In this document: in pieces, positions 33,476-41,676 of the stretch | Layout: every line of letters begins with the position of its first letter | How positions within the stretch are numbered: the stretch's first letter is position 1 | Assembly (NCBI GenBank): GCA_029939945.1 | Contig: JAOZRX010000004.1 | Coordinates: forward strand, 10,077-67,719 | DNA from: Candidatus Izemoplasma sp. | GTDB lineage: Bacteria > Bacillota_I > Bacilli_A > Izemoplasmatales > Izemoplasmataceae | DNA: 57,643 nt | Reading direction: 5' to 3' | Notes under the pieces: generated by a model | What the model saw: only the letters and a program-made list of their open reading frames with translations | The model's database searches: none | What the model was told of the DNA's origin: nothing | Position numbers and translations under genes: made by a program

Positions 33476-35236
33476 ATGGCATCTATTACAATTAATGGTA
33501 CAAAAGTAAAAGTCAAAAATGGCACAACTATCCTTAATGCAGCTGCTAGTATCGGAATCAAAATCCCGACATTATGTTTCATTGAAGAAATTAATGAAAT
33601 TGGATTTTGTAGAATTTGCGTTGTAGAAGTAGAAGGAGAACAAGATTTAGTTTCATCATGTAACACTCCAATCAAAAGTGGAATGGTTATCGAAACTGAT
33701 TCTAAAAAAGTAATAAAATCAAGAGAAAATACATTGCAACTTTTAGCAGCAAATCATCGATTTGATTGCTGGAGATGTCCAAAAGATGGGAGTTGCGAAT
33801 TTTATGATATTCTCAAGGAATATGATATCTTATTTGAAGAATTTGGTCCAGGGATTGCTCGTAAAGATGATTTAATTTACGGTACTGGAATTTCCCAAGA
33901 TTTATCAAAGTGTATTCTTTGTAAAAGATGTGTAGCTGTGTGTAACAATGTTGTCACAGCTAAAGTTTTAAAGTTTAGAGATGATGATGGTATGAATCCA
34001 TTTGTATCTCCAACAGTTGGATTAGAGTTTGATCAAACAGGATGTATCTTCTGCGGACAATGTGTTAAGGTTTGTCCTACTGGAACATTGTTTGAAACAG
34101 ATCATATTCAAATGGTTGAAGATATGCTTAAAGATGAAAATAAAACTGTTGTAGTTCAAATAGCGCCTTCAATTCAAGCAAGTATTGGCGAAGAATTCGG
34201 ATTTGATGTTGGAACTAGTACAGTTGGAAAATTGTATAATTCATTAAGGTTACTTGGATTTAATGAGTTTACAGATACTTCTTTAGGAGAAGATTTAGTA
34301 ATTTTAGAAGAAAGTGTTGAATTAAAGAATCGTATAGAAGAAGGTAAAACATTACCGTTATTTACTTCTAGTTGTCCTTCAGCTGTTAGATATGCTGAAT
34401 TATATCAACCAGAGTATTTAGAAAATATATCAACTTCTAAATCTCCTCATATTTTACAAGGAGCTGTTATTAAAAATTACTATGCACCTAAATATTTAAA
34501 TAAAAAACCAAGTGAAGTATTTGTAGTTTCAGTAATGCCTTGTACAGCTAAGAAATATGAAATATCTCGTCCTGAATTAGAAGTCGATGGAGTAAGAGAT
34601 GTTGATGCTGTTTTAACAGTTAGAGAACTTGCTAAGATGATAAAACGAAAAGGAATTAACTTTAAGAAATTAAGTGATGATTTACCTGGAAGTAACTTAA
34701 TAGAATTTTCTAAAGCAACTAATGAAAGCAAATCATGCTTAAATGAGACTGAAAGTATCTTAGGAGCTTATAGCAACTTAATAGATAAAAAAGATCTTGA
34801 GACAATCAAATATAAAGTCACATATGGTGACACTGTAAAATTGTCTGAAGGAATAATTAAAGAAGCCACAGTCATAATTGGCTCTAAAAAATTAAATATC
34901 GCAATTGTCCATGGTGGAGCTGCGATGAAAGAAATGTATCATAGATTAAATAATGGTAAGAAGATATATCATTTCATTGAATTTATGGGATGTCCTGGAG
35001 GATGCTTAAACGGTGGTGGAATGCCTATCGAAGTTGATCTTCCAATGCATGAAGTAATAAAAAGAAGAACTATTGCAATGTATGTTCAAAACAATGAAGA
35101 ATTACCACTAAGAAAACCACATGAGAATGAAGCAGTATTAAAGACTTATGAAGAGTTTTTAAAATCTCCATTTAGTGAAGAAATGCTTAAATACTGTCAC
35201 ACTCACTTTACTCGTAAAGAGTATCGAAATGAATAA
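33476..35236 (+). CDS. hydA: [FeFe]-hydrogenase catalytic subunit
   Basis: 586 residues, CpI-type. In order: [2Fe-2S] ligands C34, C45, C48, C62; a His-Cys3 cluster (H94, C98, C101, C107); two [4Fe-4S] clusters (C146, C149, C152, C156; C190, C193, C196, C200); H-cluster motifs TSSCP (C300), MPCTAKK (C356) and GCPGGCLNGG (C506, C510). It reduces protons with ferredoxin electrons or oxidises H2. In the first H-cluster motif the usual TSCCP reads TSSCP: the proton-relay Cys is Ser299. All cluster-binding Cys are kept. No membrane segment is seen, so it sits on the cytoplasmic side, probably with RnfC. Confidence 0.95.
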   Translation: MASITINGTKVKVKNGTTILNAAASIGIKIPTLCFIEEINEIGFCRICVVEVEGEQDLVSSCNTPIKSGMVIETDSKKVIKSRENTLQLLAANHRFDCWRCPKDGSCEFYDILKEYDILFEEFGPGIARKDDLIYGTGISQDLSKCILCKRCVAVCNNVVTAKVLKFRDDDGMNPFVSPTVGLEFDQTGCIFCGQCVKVCPTGTLFETDHIQMVEDMLKDENKTVVVQIAPSIQASIGEEFGFDVGTSTVGKLYNSLRLLGFNEFTDTSLGEDLVILEESVELKNRIEEGKTLPLFTSSCPSAVRYAELYQPEYLENISTSKSPHILQGAVIKNYYAPKYLNKKPSEVFVVSVMPCTAKKYEISRPELEVDGVRDVDAVLTVRELAKMIKRKGINFKKLSDDLPGSNLIEFSKATNESKSCLNETESILGAYSNLIDKKDLETIKYKVTYGDTVKLSEGIIKEATVIIGSKKLNIAIVHGGAAMKEMYHRLNNGKKIYHFIEFMGCPGGCLNGGGMPIEVDLPMHEVIKRRTIAMYVQNNEELPLRKPHENEAVLKTYEEFLKSPFSEEMLKYCHTHFTRKEYRNE

Positions 35237-35248
35237 GAAGGTGAAAAG

Positions 35249-36526
35249 ATGATTACAGAATATAGAACTTTTCTAAATCCTAAAAAAGTTTATCTACCTT
35301 TAACTGATGTTGATTCTAAAATAGCAAAAGTATTGGTTGAAAAAGAAGATAGAGTTTTAGTAGGACAGATAATAGCTTACAAGTATAATGGACAAATAAA
35401 AACACCTATCTTATCTACAGTTAGTGGTACTGTAGTTGGGTTTGCTGATAAGATTGATCGTTATTCTAAGAATGTTGATCATATTATTATTGAAAATGAT
35501 ATGTTAAATGAAACAACAGAATTAAAAAACTATAGAAAATTAGGTGCAAAATCTCAACCTAGAAATTTCGTTCATAATGTTACAACTTATGAAGGTATTA
35601 TTTCAACTGCACAAGTTAGAAATAAACTAAGAGATTTAGGAATTGATAAAGTTGCAGTTGATGGATTATATACACCGCTTAAATTCAGTGCAACTACTAA
35701 ACATATTGTAATTAATGCTATATTTACAAATGAACCATTTATCTCAACTGATTATGAAACAATAATTCATCATGCAGAAGCAATTGCTGATGGAATATGT
35801 TTACTTGGTATTGCTGCTTCAACTGAATCATTAACTGTTATAGTTGATAAATTCATGCCAGCTGAAGCACTAGAAGAATTAGGAAAAGCAATAGTCGATA
35901 AGAATATTGATTTAGTAACAATAGATGTTAAAAGAGTTAAAGCATGGGATTATAAAGTTATTAAAAAATTAGTTAAAAAAGATTTAAGTTTTAATTTATT
36001 AGATGATGGTGTTGTTTATACTACAATAAATGCAGCACTAATGACTCATAACGCAATTAGAAAAGGATTACCAGTTACTAGTAGACAAGTTGCTATTACT
36101 GGAGATGGTTTAAATATTAATGCAGTATATGATGTTAGAATTGGAACACCATTTACTGATTTAGTTAATGATTTAGAAGGATATCACGAAGTTGAAAATA
36201 TGAATTTACATATTGGATCTTTCTTAAGTGGTATTCAACTAGATAGTGATGATTTTTCAATCACTCAAACAATTGATACAATTAATGTTTCTGAATATCG
36301 AGAGGTTGAAGAAGATGTTTGTATCAAATGTGGAGATTGTAATGATATTTGTCCAGCGGGAATTTTACCACAAAATATTATGGACGCAGAACTTCGAAAT
36401 GTTAACTTAAGAATTGTTGATTTAGATACACATTTATGTGTTGAATGTGGACTTTGTACTTATGTCTGTCCTTCAAAAATAAATGTACTTGAATGGGTAC
36501 GACGTGCAAAACGTCGTGTCGGATAG
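35249..36526 (+). CDS. rnfC: RnfC-like subunit without NADH/FMN motifs
   Basis: 425 residues, aligning over its length with RnfC. The C-terminal Fe-S ligands are intact: CIKCGDCNDICP (C358-C368) and CVECGLCTYVCP (C397-C407). The central Rossmann part is not: at the GLGGAGFP position the sequence reads KVAVDGLYTPLKF (134-146), the NAECEP position reads NAIFTNEPF (156-164) and the YPxGxxxxL motif reads RVKAWDYKVIKKL (229-241). RnfC normally passes electrons to or from NAD. This one most likely does not bind FMN or NADH and instead serves as a docking plate for the hydrogenase encoded just upstream. Confidence 0.85.
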   Translation: MITEYRTFLNPKKVYLPLTDVDSKIAKVLVEKEDRVLVGQIIAYKYNGQIKTPILSTVSGTVVGFADKIDRYSKNVDHIIIENDMLNETTELKNYRKLGAKSQPRNFVHNVTTYEGIISTAQVRNKLRDLGIDKVAVDGLYTPLKFSATTKHIVINAIFTNEPFISTDYETIIHHAEAIADGICLLGIAASTESLTVIVDKFMPAEALEELGKAIVDKNIDLVTIDVKRVKAWDYKVIKKLVKKDLSFNLLDDGVVYTTINAALMTHNAIRKGLPVTSRQVAITGDGLNINAVYDVRIGTPFTDLVNDLEGYHEVENMNLHIGSFLSGIQLDSDDFSITQTIDTINVSEYREVEEDVCIKCGDCNDICPAGILPQNIMDAELRNVNLRIVDLDTHLCVECGLCTYVCPSKINVLEWVRRAKRRVG

Positions 36527-36537
36527 GGGGAATCATT

Positions 36538-37650
36538 ATGAAATTTAAAACAAAGAAACCACCTATTGTGATGAATTCACAAAGTACATTTAAAAGATTA
36601 TACACTCTTCATTTTTCACTATTATTTATTTCGATAGCTGCGATAATAATCAAGGCCTATACTATTGTACCTGAGGGTGTAATTTATAACGAACTTGATC
36701 AATCATTTAAAGTATTCTTAATGCTTATTACTGGTGCTTTTGTATCAGTTATAATTGAATTATTCTATTCTTTAAGTGAAGGAAATACATCAAAATTTAA
36801 TTCATATAAAGGATTTGTTGAACCAATTAATACTGGATTGTTAATTGCTTTATTGCTTCCGACAGTTACACCGATTTACGTATTAATTCTAGCAGTAGTT
36901 GTTGGAGTTTATGCTGGTAAAATTGTCTTTGGTGGATATGGTTATTATATTTTCAATCCTGTTCTTGTTGGAGTAATATTTGCAAATCTATCATTTAGTT
37001 CTCAGTTAGTAGTAACAGGAACACCTTTAATGATGTTAAAAGAAGCATTACACGGTGGAACATTTACATTAACTAATATGACTGAGTTATTTGTTGGAAA
37101 CTATGAAGCTTTAGCAATAGGTTCTACAAGTGTTATTTTACTAACATTTGTGTTTGTATATTTATGTATTGCTAGAGTAATTGATTTAAGAATATCAGGA
37201 ATATTTTTATTGACAGTATTAGTAATGTCGTTTGGAATTGGTTATATCAATTTCTATGTTCCAGGTAATTTTAGTGGAGTATTTGGGTATACATTAATAA
37301 ATATGATAAGTGGTCTTACTTTGTTTGCTGCGGTGTTCTTAATTAGTGAACCAGTATCTAGTCCAACATCAAGAGAAACAAAAATGATATACGCTGTAGT
37401 AGTTGCGGTATTAATGATGTTAGTTAGAATACTAGGAGCTGAAACAGAAGGAATCGTATTCGCAGTTTTATTTGGTAATATGATAACTCCTTTTATTAAT
37501 AGAACTGTTAAGAGAAGTAATTCTAAAACTTTACTTAAAACAAGTATCTCTTTAGTTATTATAGTCTTGTTCTTAAGTGTCTTTTTCGGATTTATTTTAC
37601 AAGGTAGCTTATCAGACATATTCGCCTCAATAGGAGGTGCTTTACTATGA
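36538..37650 (+). CDS. rnfD: RnfD membrane subunit
   Basis: 370 residues from the ATG at 36538 (AGGGGG upstream). About ten membrane helices with the RnfD/NqrB signatures 'FVEPINTGLLIALLLP', 'GKIVFGGYGYYIFNPVLVG' and 'FLISEPVSSPTSRETKMIY'. RnfD normally carries FMN bound covalently to Thr in a [ST]xATP-type motif. Here the corresponding place reads VVTGTPLMML with T162, one residue shorter than usual. It forms part of the ion-translocating core with RnfE, RnfA and RnfG. The end overlaps rnfG by four bases. Confidence 0.9.
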   Translation: MKFKTKKPPIVMNSQSTFKRLYTLHFSLLFISIAAIIIKAYTIVPEGVIYNELDQSFKVFLMLITGAFVSVIIELFYSLSEGNTSKFNSYKGFVEPINTGLLIALLLPTVTPIYVLILAVVVGVYAGKIVFGGYGYYIFNPVLVGVIFANLSFSSQLVVTGTPLMMLKEALHGGTFTLTNMTELFVGNYEALAIGSTSVILLTFVFVYLCIARVIDLRISGIFLLTVLVMSFGIGYINFYVPGNFSGVFGYTLINMISGLTLFAAVFLISEPVSSPTSRETKMIYAVVVAVLMMLVRILGAETEGIVFAVLFGNMITPFINRTVKRSNSKTLLKTSISLVIIVLFLSVFFGFILQGSLSDIFASIGGALL

Positions 37651-40031
37651 AACACGTAAAAATTATTTTTACATTAACGTTAATCGTGTTAGTTGCTTCA
37701 ATGATGATTTATTTTGTTGAAGGATTTACTACACCATATATTGATGCATATAATGAAAGACAAGCAAATCTTGCTAAGTTAGATATTTTACCTGATTATG
37801 ATGGATCATTTGAAGATGTTAGTGAAGATTATGATTTAGAAAACTCACCAATCGTAAAAATGGAATTAGCTGGAGAAGTTGCAGTGTTCTATACTATCGA
37901 ATTTGGTGGTTATAATCCAGGTATTACAGTTTTAGTAGGATTTGATTTAGTGTCTAATAATATTATCGGATTTAGAGTAATTGAACAAAATGAAACTGCG
38001 GGACTTGGTTCAGTAATAACTGAAGAAGATTTCCAAACTCAGTTTGATAATCTTTCACCTGATGATATTGATTCAATTGGTGGAACTACAGCAGTTGTAA
38101 CTCTTGGTGGAGTAAAAACTGCCTTAAATTCTGTTGCAGATTTCCATAGTGTTGAATTTCAAGGAGCCGTGCTAGAAACTCCTGAAGAAAGAATAATTAG
38201 ATTAAAAGAAGAAATTACAGAAGTAGACGCTACTTTTACAGATATAACAAGTGATTATGATATATCTGGAAGTCCAATCTCAAAAGTAGAAATGGTAAAT
38301 AACGGTAGTGATTTTGCAATTCTATATACTGTTGAATTTGCTGGATATCGTATTCAATTTGAAGACGAAACAAGATTTAATGAATACTTTGTATCATTTG
38401 ATTTAGATACTCATGACCTTATAGGTCTAAGAGTAGATAAACAATTTGATACTGCTGGATTTGGTGATCAAATATTAGATCCTGTTTTCGAAGCTCAATT
38501 TGATAATTTAGCACAAGATGCAATTGATGATGTAGCTGGTGTTACAGCTTCAGTTACACTTGGAGGATTAAAAGGATCACTTGAAGATGTTGTTAACTTC
38601 CATAAATCAGAAATTGAAGGAACACACGTTGAAACATACCCTGAAATGGTTGAGAGATATAAAGATGAAATAACAGTCGTAGACGCAATTATCAATGATG
38701 ATTCAGCTAATTATGATTTAACTGAAACAATGGTTACAAAAGTTGAATTAGCAAATGACGGAACAAGTGATGTTGCTGTTATTTATACAGTTGAATTTGT
38801 TGGATATAATACTACAGATGTTGTTGAATATATTATTTCATTTGATTTAGATACTCATGATATTTTAGGATTTAGAGTACTATATCAAAATGAAACAATT
38901 GGATATGGATCTTTAATTGAAGATGATGATTTTTATATTCAGTTTGAAGACATGCCACAACTTGATGCCCAAAATGGTGACATCGATGCTATAGCTGGAA
39001 CTTCAGGTGCACCTGATACTACGTTTGCATTTAAGGCTTCGTTATACGATGTTGTTAGTTTCCATCAAACAGAGTTCCAAGGTATGATTGTTGAAACTGA
39101 TGAAGAAAGACAAAGTAGACTTTGGAGTGAATTATTCCCAACAGCTACAGTATTTACAAAAGTAACAAGAGATTACTCAGCACATTATGATGTTGAAGAA
39201 TTTTATGAAGCATATGATGGAGCAACTTACTTAGGAAATATTTACCACGTTAAAGCAGAAGGTGCAAGTTACAGCGAAGAAACTTATCTTGAGTTCTTCT
39301 TAGGAATTGCAGAAGATAACACATTCACTGGAGTGAAAATGTGGGATGATAGTGAAACTGATGGTAAGGCTGATCCATTCTATTTAGTAGAATATTCTGA
39401 TTTATATTTAGGTGAAGATATTGAAACTGATTATACAATTGATGAAGTAGCTGGTGCTACAATGACTAATACAGCTTTACAATATGCAGTATTACAAATT
39501 TCTATTTATCATGTTGAAGAATATCTTGGATTACCATTCGCAAGACCTGCGAATGTTGATACAGCAGATGCTAATTTATTACTAGCGTTCCCTACGGCAG
39601 TAACATTTAATAGTGTTTATTTAGATTATGCTTATGAAGCTAATATTTATAATTTATATGAAGCACTAGACGGAAGTGGTACTGTAATTGGATATGTTTA
39701 TTATGGATATGCAAATGGCCTGAATTTAATAGAATTTACTTGGGGAGTAGACTTAAGCGGAACAACTCAAGAAATATATATTGTTTTAGAAAGTGAAACT
39801 TGGGAGTTAGCAGAAACTCAAACTTATACAACTCCACAGTATGATGGAACTGCTGGATATTTCCCAACTACTACTTGGTTAGATAACTTCGAAGGAGTTA
39901 CATTTAGTAGTTTACTAAATACAGAAATTGATGATATTATTGGAGTTTCAAGAACAACAGAAAGTCTAAGAGACGTATTAGAAATTATAGCGCAATTCCA
40001 TAGTGATGAATCAGTAGGAGGTGCTGGATAA
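37647..40031 (+). CDS. rnfG: Giant RnfG with five FMN-binding repeats
   Basis: 794 residues, against about 200 for typical RnfG. A signal-anchor helix (7-25) is followed by five tandem FMN_bind repeats of about 152 residues, exported to the outside. Each ends with a flavinylation-like site: DSIGGTT (142-148), DDVAGVT (294-300), DAIAGTS (447-453), DEVAGAT (599-605) and DDIIGVS (762-768). Repeats 1-3 also share 'FDLxxxxIxGxRVxxQxxTxGxG'. ApbE at 28360 could attach FMN at T148, T300, S453, T605 and S768. The repeats would make a flavin chain leading electrons away from the membrane; the electron path is inference. Translation is coupled to rnfD and rnfE. Confidence 0.9.
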   Translation: MKHVKIIFTLTLIVLVASMMIYFVEGFTTPYIDAYNERQANLAKLDILPDYDGSFEDVSEDYDLENSPIVKMELAGEVAVFYTIEFGGYNPGITVLVGFDLVSNNIIGFRVIEQNETAGLGSVITEEDFQTQFDNLSPDDIDSIGGTTAVVTLGGVKTALNSVADFHSVEFQGAVLETPEERIIRLKEEITEVDATFTDITSDYDISGSPISKVEMVNNGSDFAILYTVEFAGYRIQFEDETRFNEYFVSFDLDTHDLIGLRVDKQFDTAGFGDQILDPVFEAQFDNLAQDAIDDVAGVTASVTLGGLKGSLEDVVNFHKSEIEGTHVETYPEMVERYKDEITVVDAIINDDSANYDLTETMVTKVELANDGTSDVAVIYTVEFVGYNTTDVVEYIISFDLDTHDILGFRVLYQNETIGYGSLIEDDDFYIQFEDMPQLDAQNGDIDAIAGTSGAPDTTFAFKASLYDVVSFHQTEFQGMIVETDEERQSRLWSELFPTATVFTKVTRDYSAHYDVEEFYEAYDGATYLGNIYHVKAEGASYSEETYLEFFLGIAEDNTFTGVKMWDDSETDGKADPFYLVEYSDLYLGEDIETDYTIDEVAGATMTNTALQYAVLQISIYHVEEYLGLPFARPANVDTADANLLLAFPTAVTFNSVYLDYAYEANIYNLYEALDGSGTVIGYVYYGYANGLNLIEFTWGVDLSGTTQEIYIVLESETWELAETQTYTTPQYDGTAGYFPTTTWLDNFEGVTFSSLLNTEIDDIIGVSRTTESLRDVLEIIAQFHSDESVGGAG

Positions 40032-40669
40032 TGGCGAGAAGAGAAAAAACATTAAAAGAAATATTTACTAACGGATTCTTTAAGCAAAATCCAACTTTTG
40101 TTCAATTCCTTGGAATGTGTCCTACACTCGCAGTAACTAAGAGTGTAGAAAGTGCATTAGGAATGGGCGCTGGAGTTATATTTGTATTAGTATTATCAAA
40201 CATCGCAGTATCATTAATTAGAAATTATGTACCAAGAGAAGTAAGAATTCCAATTTATATTGTTATTATCGCAGCTCTTGTTACTGTGCTTGAAATGTTT
40301 ATGAAAGCATTTGTTCCAGAACTTGCAAAAACACTTGGAACATTCCTTAGTTTAATCGTTGTAAACTGTTTAATCTTAGGACGTGCGGAAGCATTTGCTT
40401 CTAAAAATGGAGTTCTTAAATCAGCACTTGATGGTCTTGGAATGGCTATTGGATTTACAGGAGGAATTGTTTTAATTGCTATCTTCCGTGAGTTACTAGG
40501 TGCAGGTTCATTAACAATTTGGGGAGACTTAAGAGTTGATTTAATCCCTGAACAATATCAAATTAGTATCTTAGTTCAAGCATCAGGAGCATTTTTAGTA
40601 TTTGGGGTATTAGTAGCTCAGATTAATAAACTAATATTTTCCCGTGAAGATAGAAACGAGGTGACATAA
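40031..40669 (+). CDS. rnfE: RnfE membrane subunit
   Basis: 212 residues with six membrane helices. Family motifs: 'NPTFVQFLGMCPTLAVTKSVE' near residue 20 and 'VVNCLILGRAEAFA' near 110; the Cys in each motif are the ligands that with RnfA bind the intramembrane Fe-S cluster. The ATG overlaps the stop of rnfG (TAATG). It forms the central half-channel moving electrons from the cytoplasmic to outer side, coupled to Na+ or H+ translocation. Confidence 0.9.
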   Translation: MARREKTLKEIFTNGFFKQNPTFVQFLGMCPTLAVTKSVESALGMGAGVIFVLVLSNIAVSLIRNYVPREVRIPIYIVIIAALVTVLEMFMKAFVPELAKTLGTFLSLIVVNCLILGRAEAFASKNGVLKSALDGLGMAIGFTGGIVLIAIFRELLGAGSLTIWGDLRVDLIPEQYQISILVQASGAFLVFGVLVAQINKLIFSREDRNEVT

Positions 40670-40670
40670 G

Positions 40671-41267
40671 ATGGAATATATCGCAATCGCCTTTGGAGCA
40701 ATATTTGTTAATAATGTTATCTTAAATCAGTTTTATGGATTATGTCCTTTCTTAGGTGTTTCTACTAAGAAAAGTAGTGCATTATCAATGGGAATGGCAG
40801 TTACATTTGTAATTACACTTTCGACTATGATTGCTTTTGCTATTTATAATTACGTATTAGTGCCAAACGAAATTACTTACCTTTCAACTATTGTCTTTAT
40901 TTTAGTAATTGCTTCGTTCGTACAATTAGTTGAAATGTTTATTAAAAGATTTAGTGCATCACTATATAGTGCTTTAGGTGTTTACTTACCTTTAATCACT
41001 ACAAACTGTGCTGTGCTTGGGGTAGCTATTGATATTACTGTTAATAGTAATAAAATATTTGAGACAGATACTCCAACATTCATGATGGTAACGATTTATG
41101 CACTTGGTATTTCACTAGGATATGCACTTGTAATATTTTTGTTCTCTGCAATCAGAGAAGAAATGGATGCTTATCCAATTAAAAGAAATTGGAAAGGAAT
41201 CCCTATTGCTTTAATAACTGCGTTTATCATGGCAATGATCTTCGTTGGATTTGGAGGTATCGTATAA
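40671..41267 (+). CDS. rnfA: RnfA membrane subunit
   Basis: 198 residues with six membrane helices, homologous to RnfE in inverted topology. Motifs 'NVILNQFYGLCPFLGVS' and 'TTNCAVLGVAI' contain the two Cys that complete the intramembrane cluster. Spacing of one base from rnfE and a one-base overlap with rnfB show a continuous operon. It is the partner of RnfE in the electron channel. Confidence 0.9.
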   Translation: MEYIAIAFGAIFVNNVILNQFYGLCPFLGVSTKKSSALSMGMAVTFVITLSTMIAFAIYNYVLVPNEITYLSTIVFILVIASFVQLVEMFIKRFSASLYSALGVYLPLITTNCAVLGVAIDITVNSNKIFETDTPTFMMVTIYALGISLGYALVIFLFSAIREEMDAYPIKRNWKGIPIALITAFIMAMIFVGFGGIV

Positions 41268-41572
41268 TGGTTGTCGTTATAATACTTTCAGTCGTAGTAT
41301 CAGTTGCTCTTGCAGCGTTATTATCATTTGCTTCAGTTGCACTTTATGTTGAAGAAGATCCTAGATTACAAGATGTTGTTGATTTGCTTCCAAATCAAAA
41401 CTGCGGATTATGCGGTAACCCTGGATGTAAAGCTATGGCTCAGGCTATCTTGGATGAAGATGCAAAGTTATCACAATGTAAACCAGGTACTTTAGAGATG
41501 AGAGAAGATATAAGAGACTTTCTACTTGATCATCCTGATGAATCTGGAGAGTTTGTTAAAGTTAAAATGTAG
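41267..41572 (+). CDS. rnfB: RnfB, truncated to anchor and one [4Fe-4S] domain
   Basis: 101 residues from the ATG at 41267 (GGAGG at 41252-41256). An N-terminal helix (2-24), then 'EEDPRLQDVVDLLPNQNCGLCGNPGC' region with C46, C49, C54 and C71 for one [4Fe-4S] cluster. The two ferredoxin clusters that follow in other RnfB proteins (usually 180-330 residues) are absent, and the stop codon is followed by a terminator, so nothing remains downstream. Ferredoxin clusters may be supplied by HydA instead. That RnfB cannot be a frameshifted longer gene is suggested by the lack of further CxxCxxC coding sequence after it. Confidence 0.85.
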   Translation: MVVVIILSVVVSVALAALLSFASVALYVEEDPRLQDVVDLLPNQNCGLCGNPGCKAMAQAILDEDAKLSQCKPGTLEMREDIRDFLLDHPDESGEFVKVKM

Positions 41573-41577
41573 TATTT

Positions 41578-41620
41578 AAAAGAGTGCTTAAGAATGAATT
41601 TCTTGAACACTCTTTTTTAT
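41578..41620 (+). terminator. Terminator of hydrogenase-Rnf operon
   Basis: AAGAGTG (41580-41586) pairs with CACTCTT (41608-41614), with an inner AAGAA/TTCTT stem and a T run. Confidence 0.85.
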
Positions 41621-41625
41621 GCAAA

Positions 41626-41658
41626 AAAAGGAATCAAGATTATTAGTCTTGATTCCTA
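41626..41658 (-). terminator. Terminator of tandem rhodanese gene
   Basis: Read on the minus strand, GGAATCAAGA and TCTTGATTCC flank a seven-base loop and are followed by a T run (plus-strand A run at 41623-41629). Confidence 0.8.
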
Positions 41659-41676
41659 AATGTTGTTAAATAGATA

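Noticed and set aside
41200-41500. A longer RnfB starting upstream at 41189
   Set aside because: The earlier frame lies inside rnfA and has no ribosome binding site; the ATG at 41267 has GGAGG and starts the expected membrane helix.
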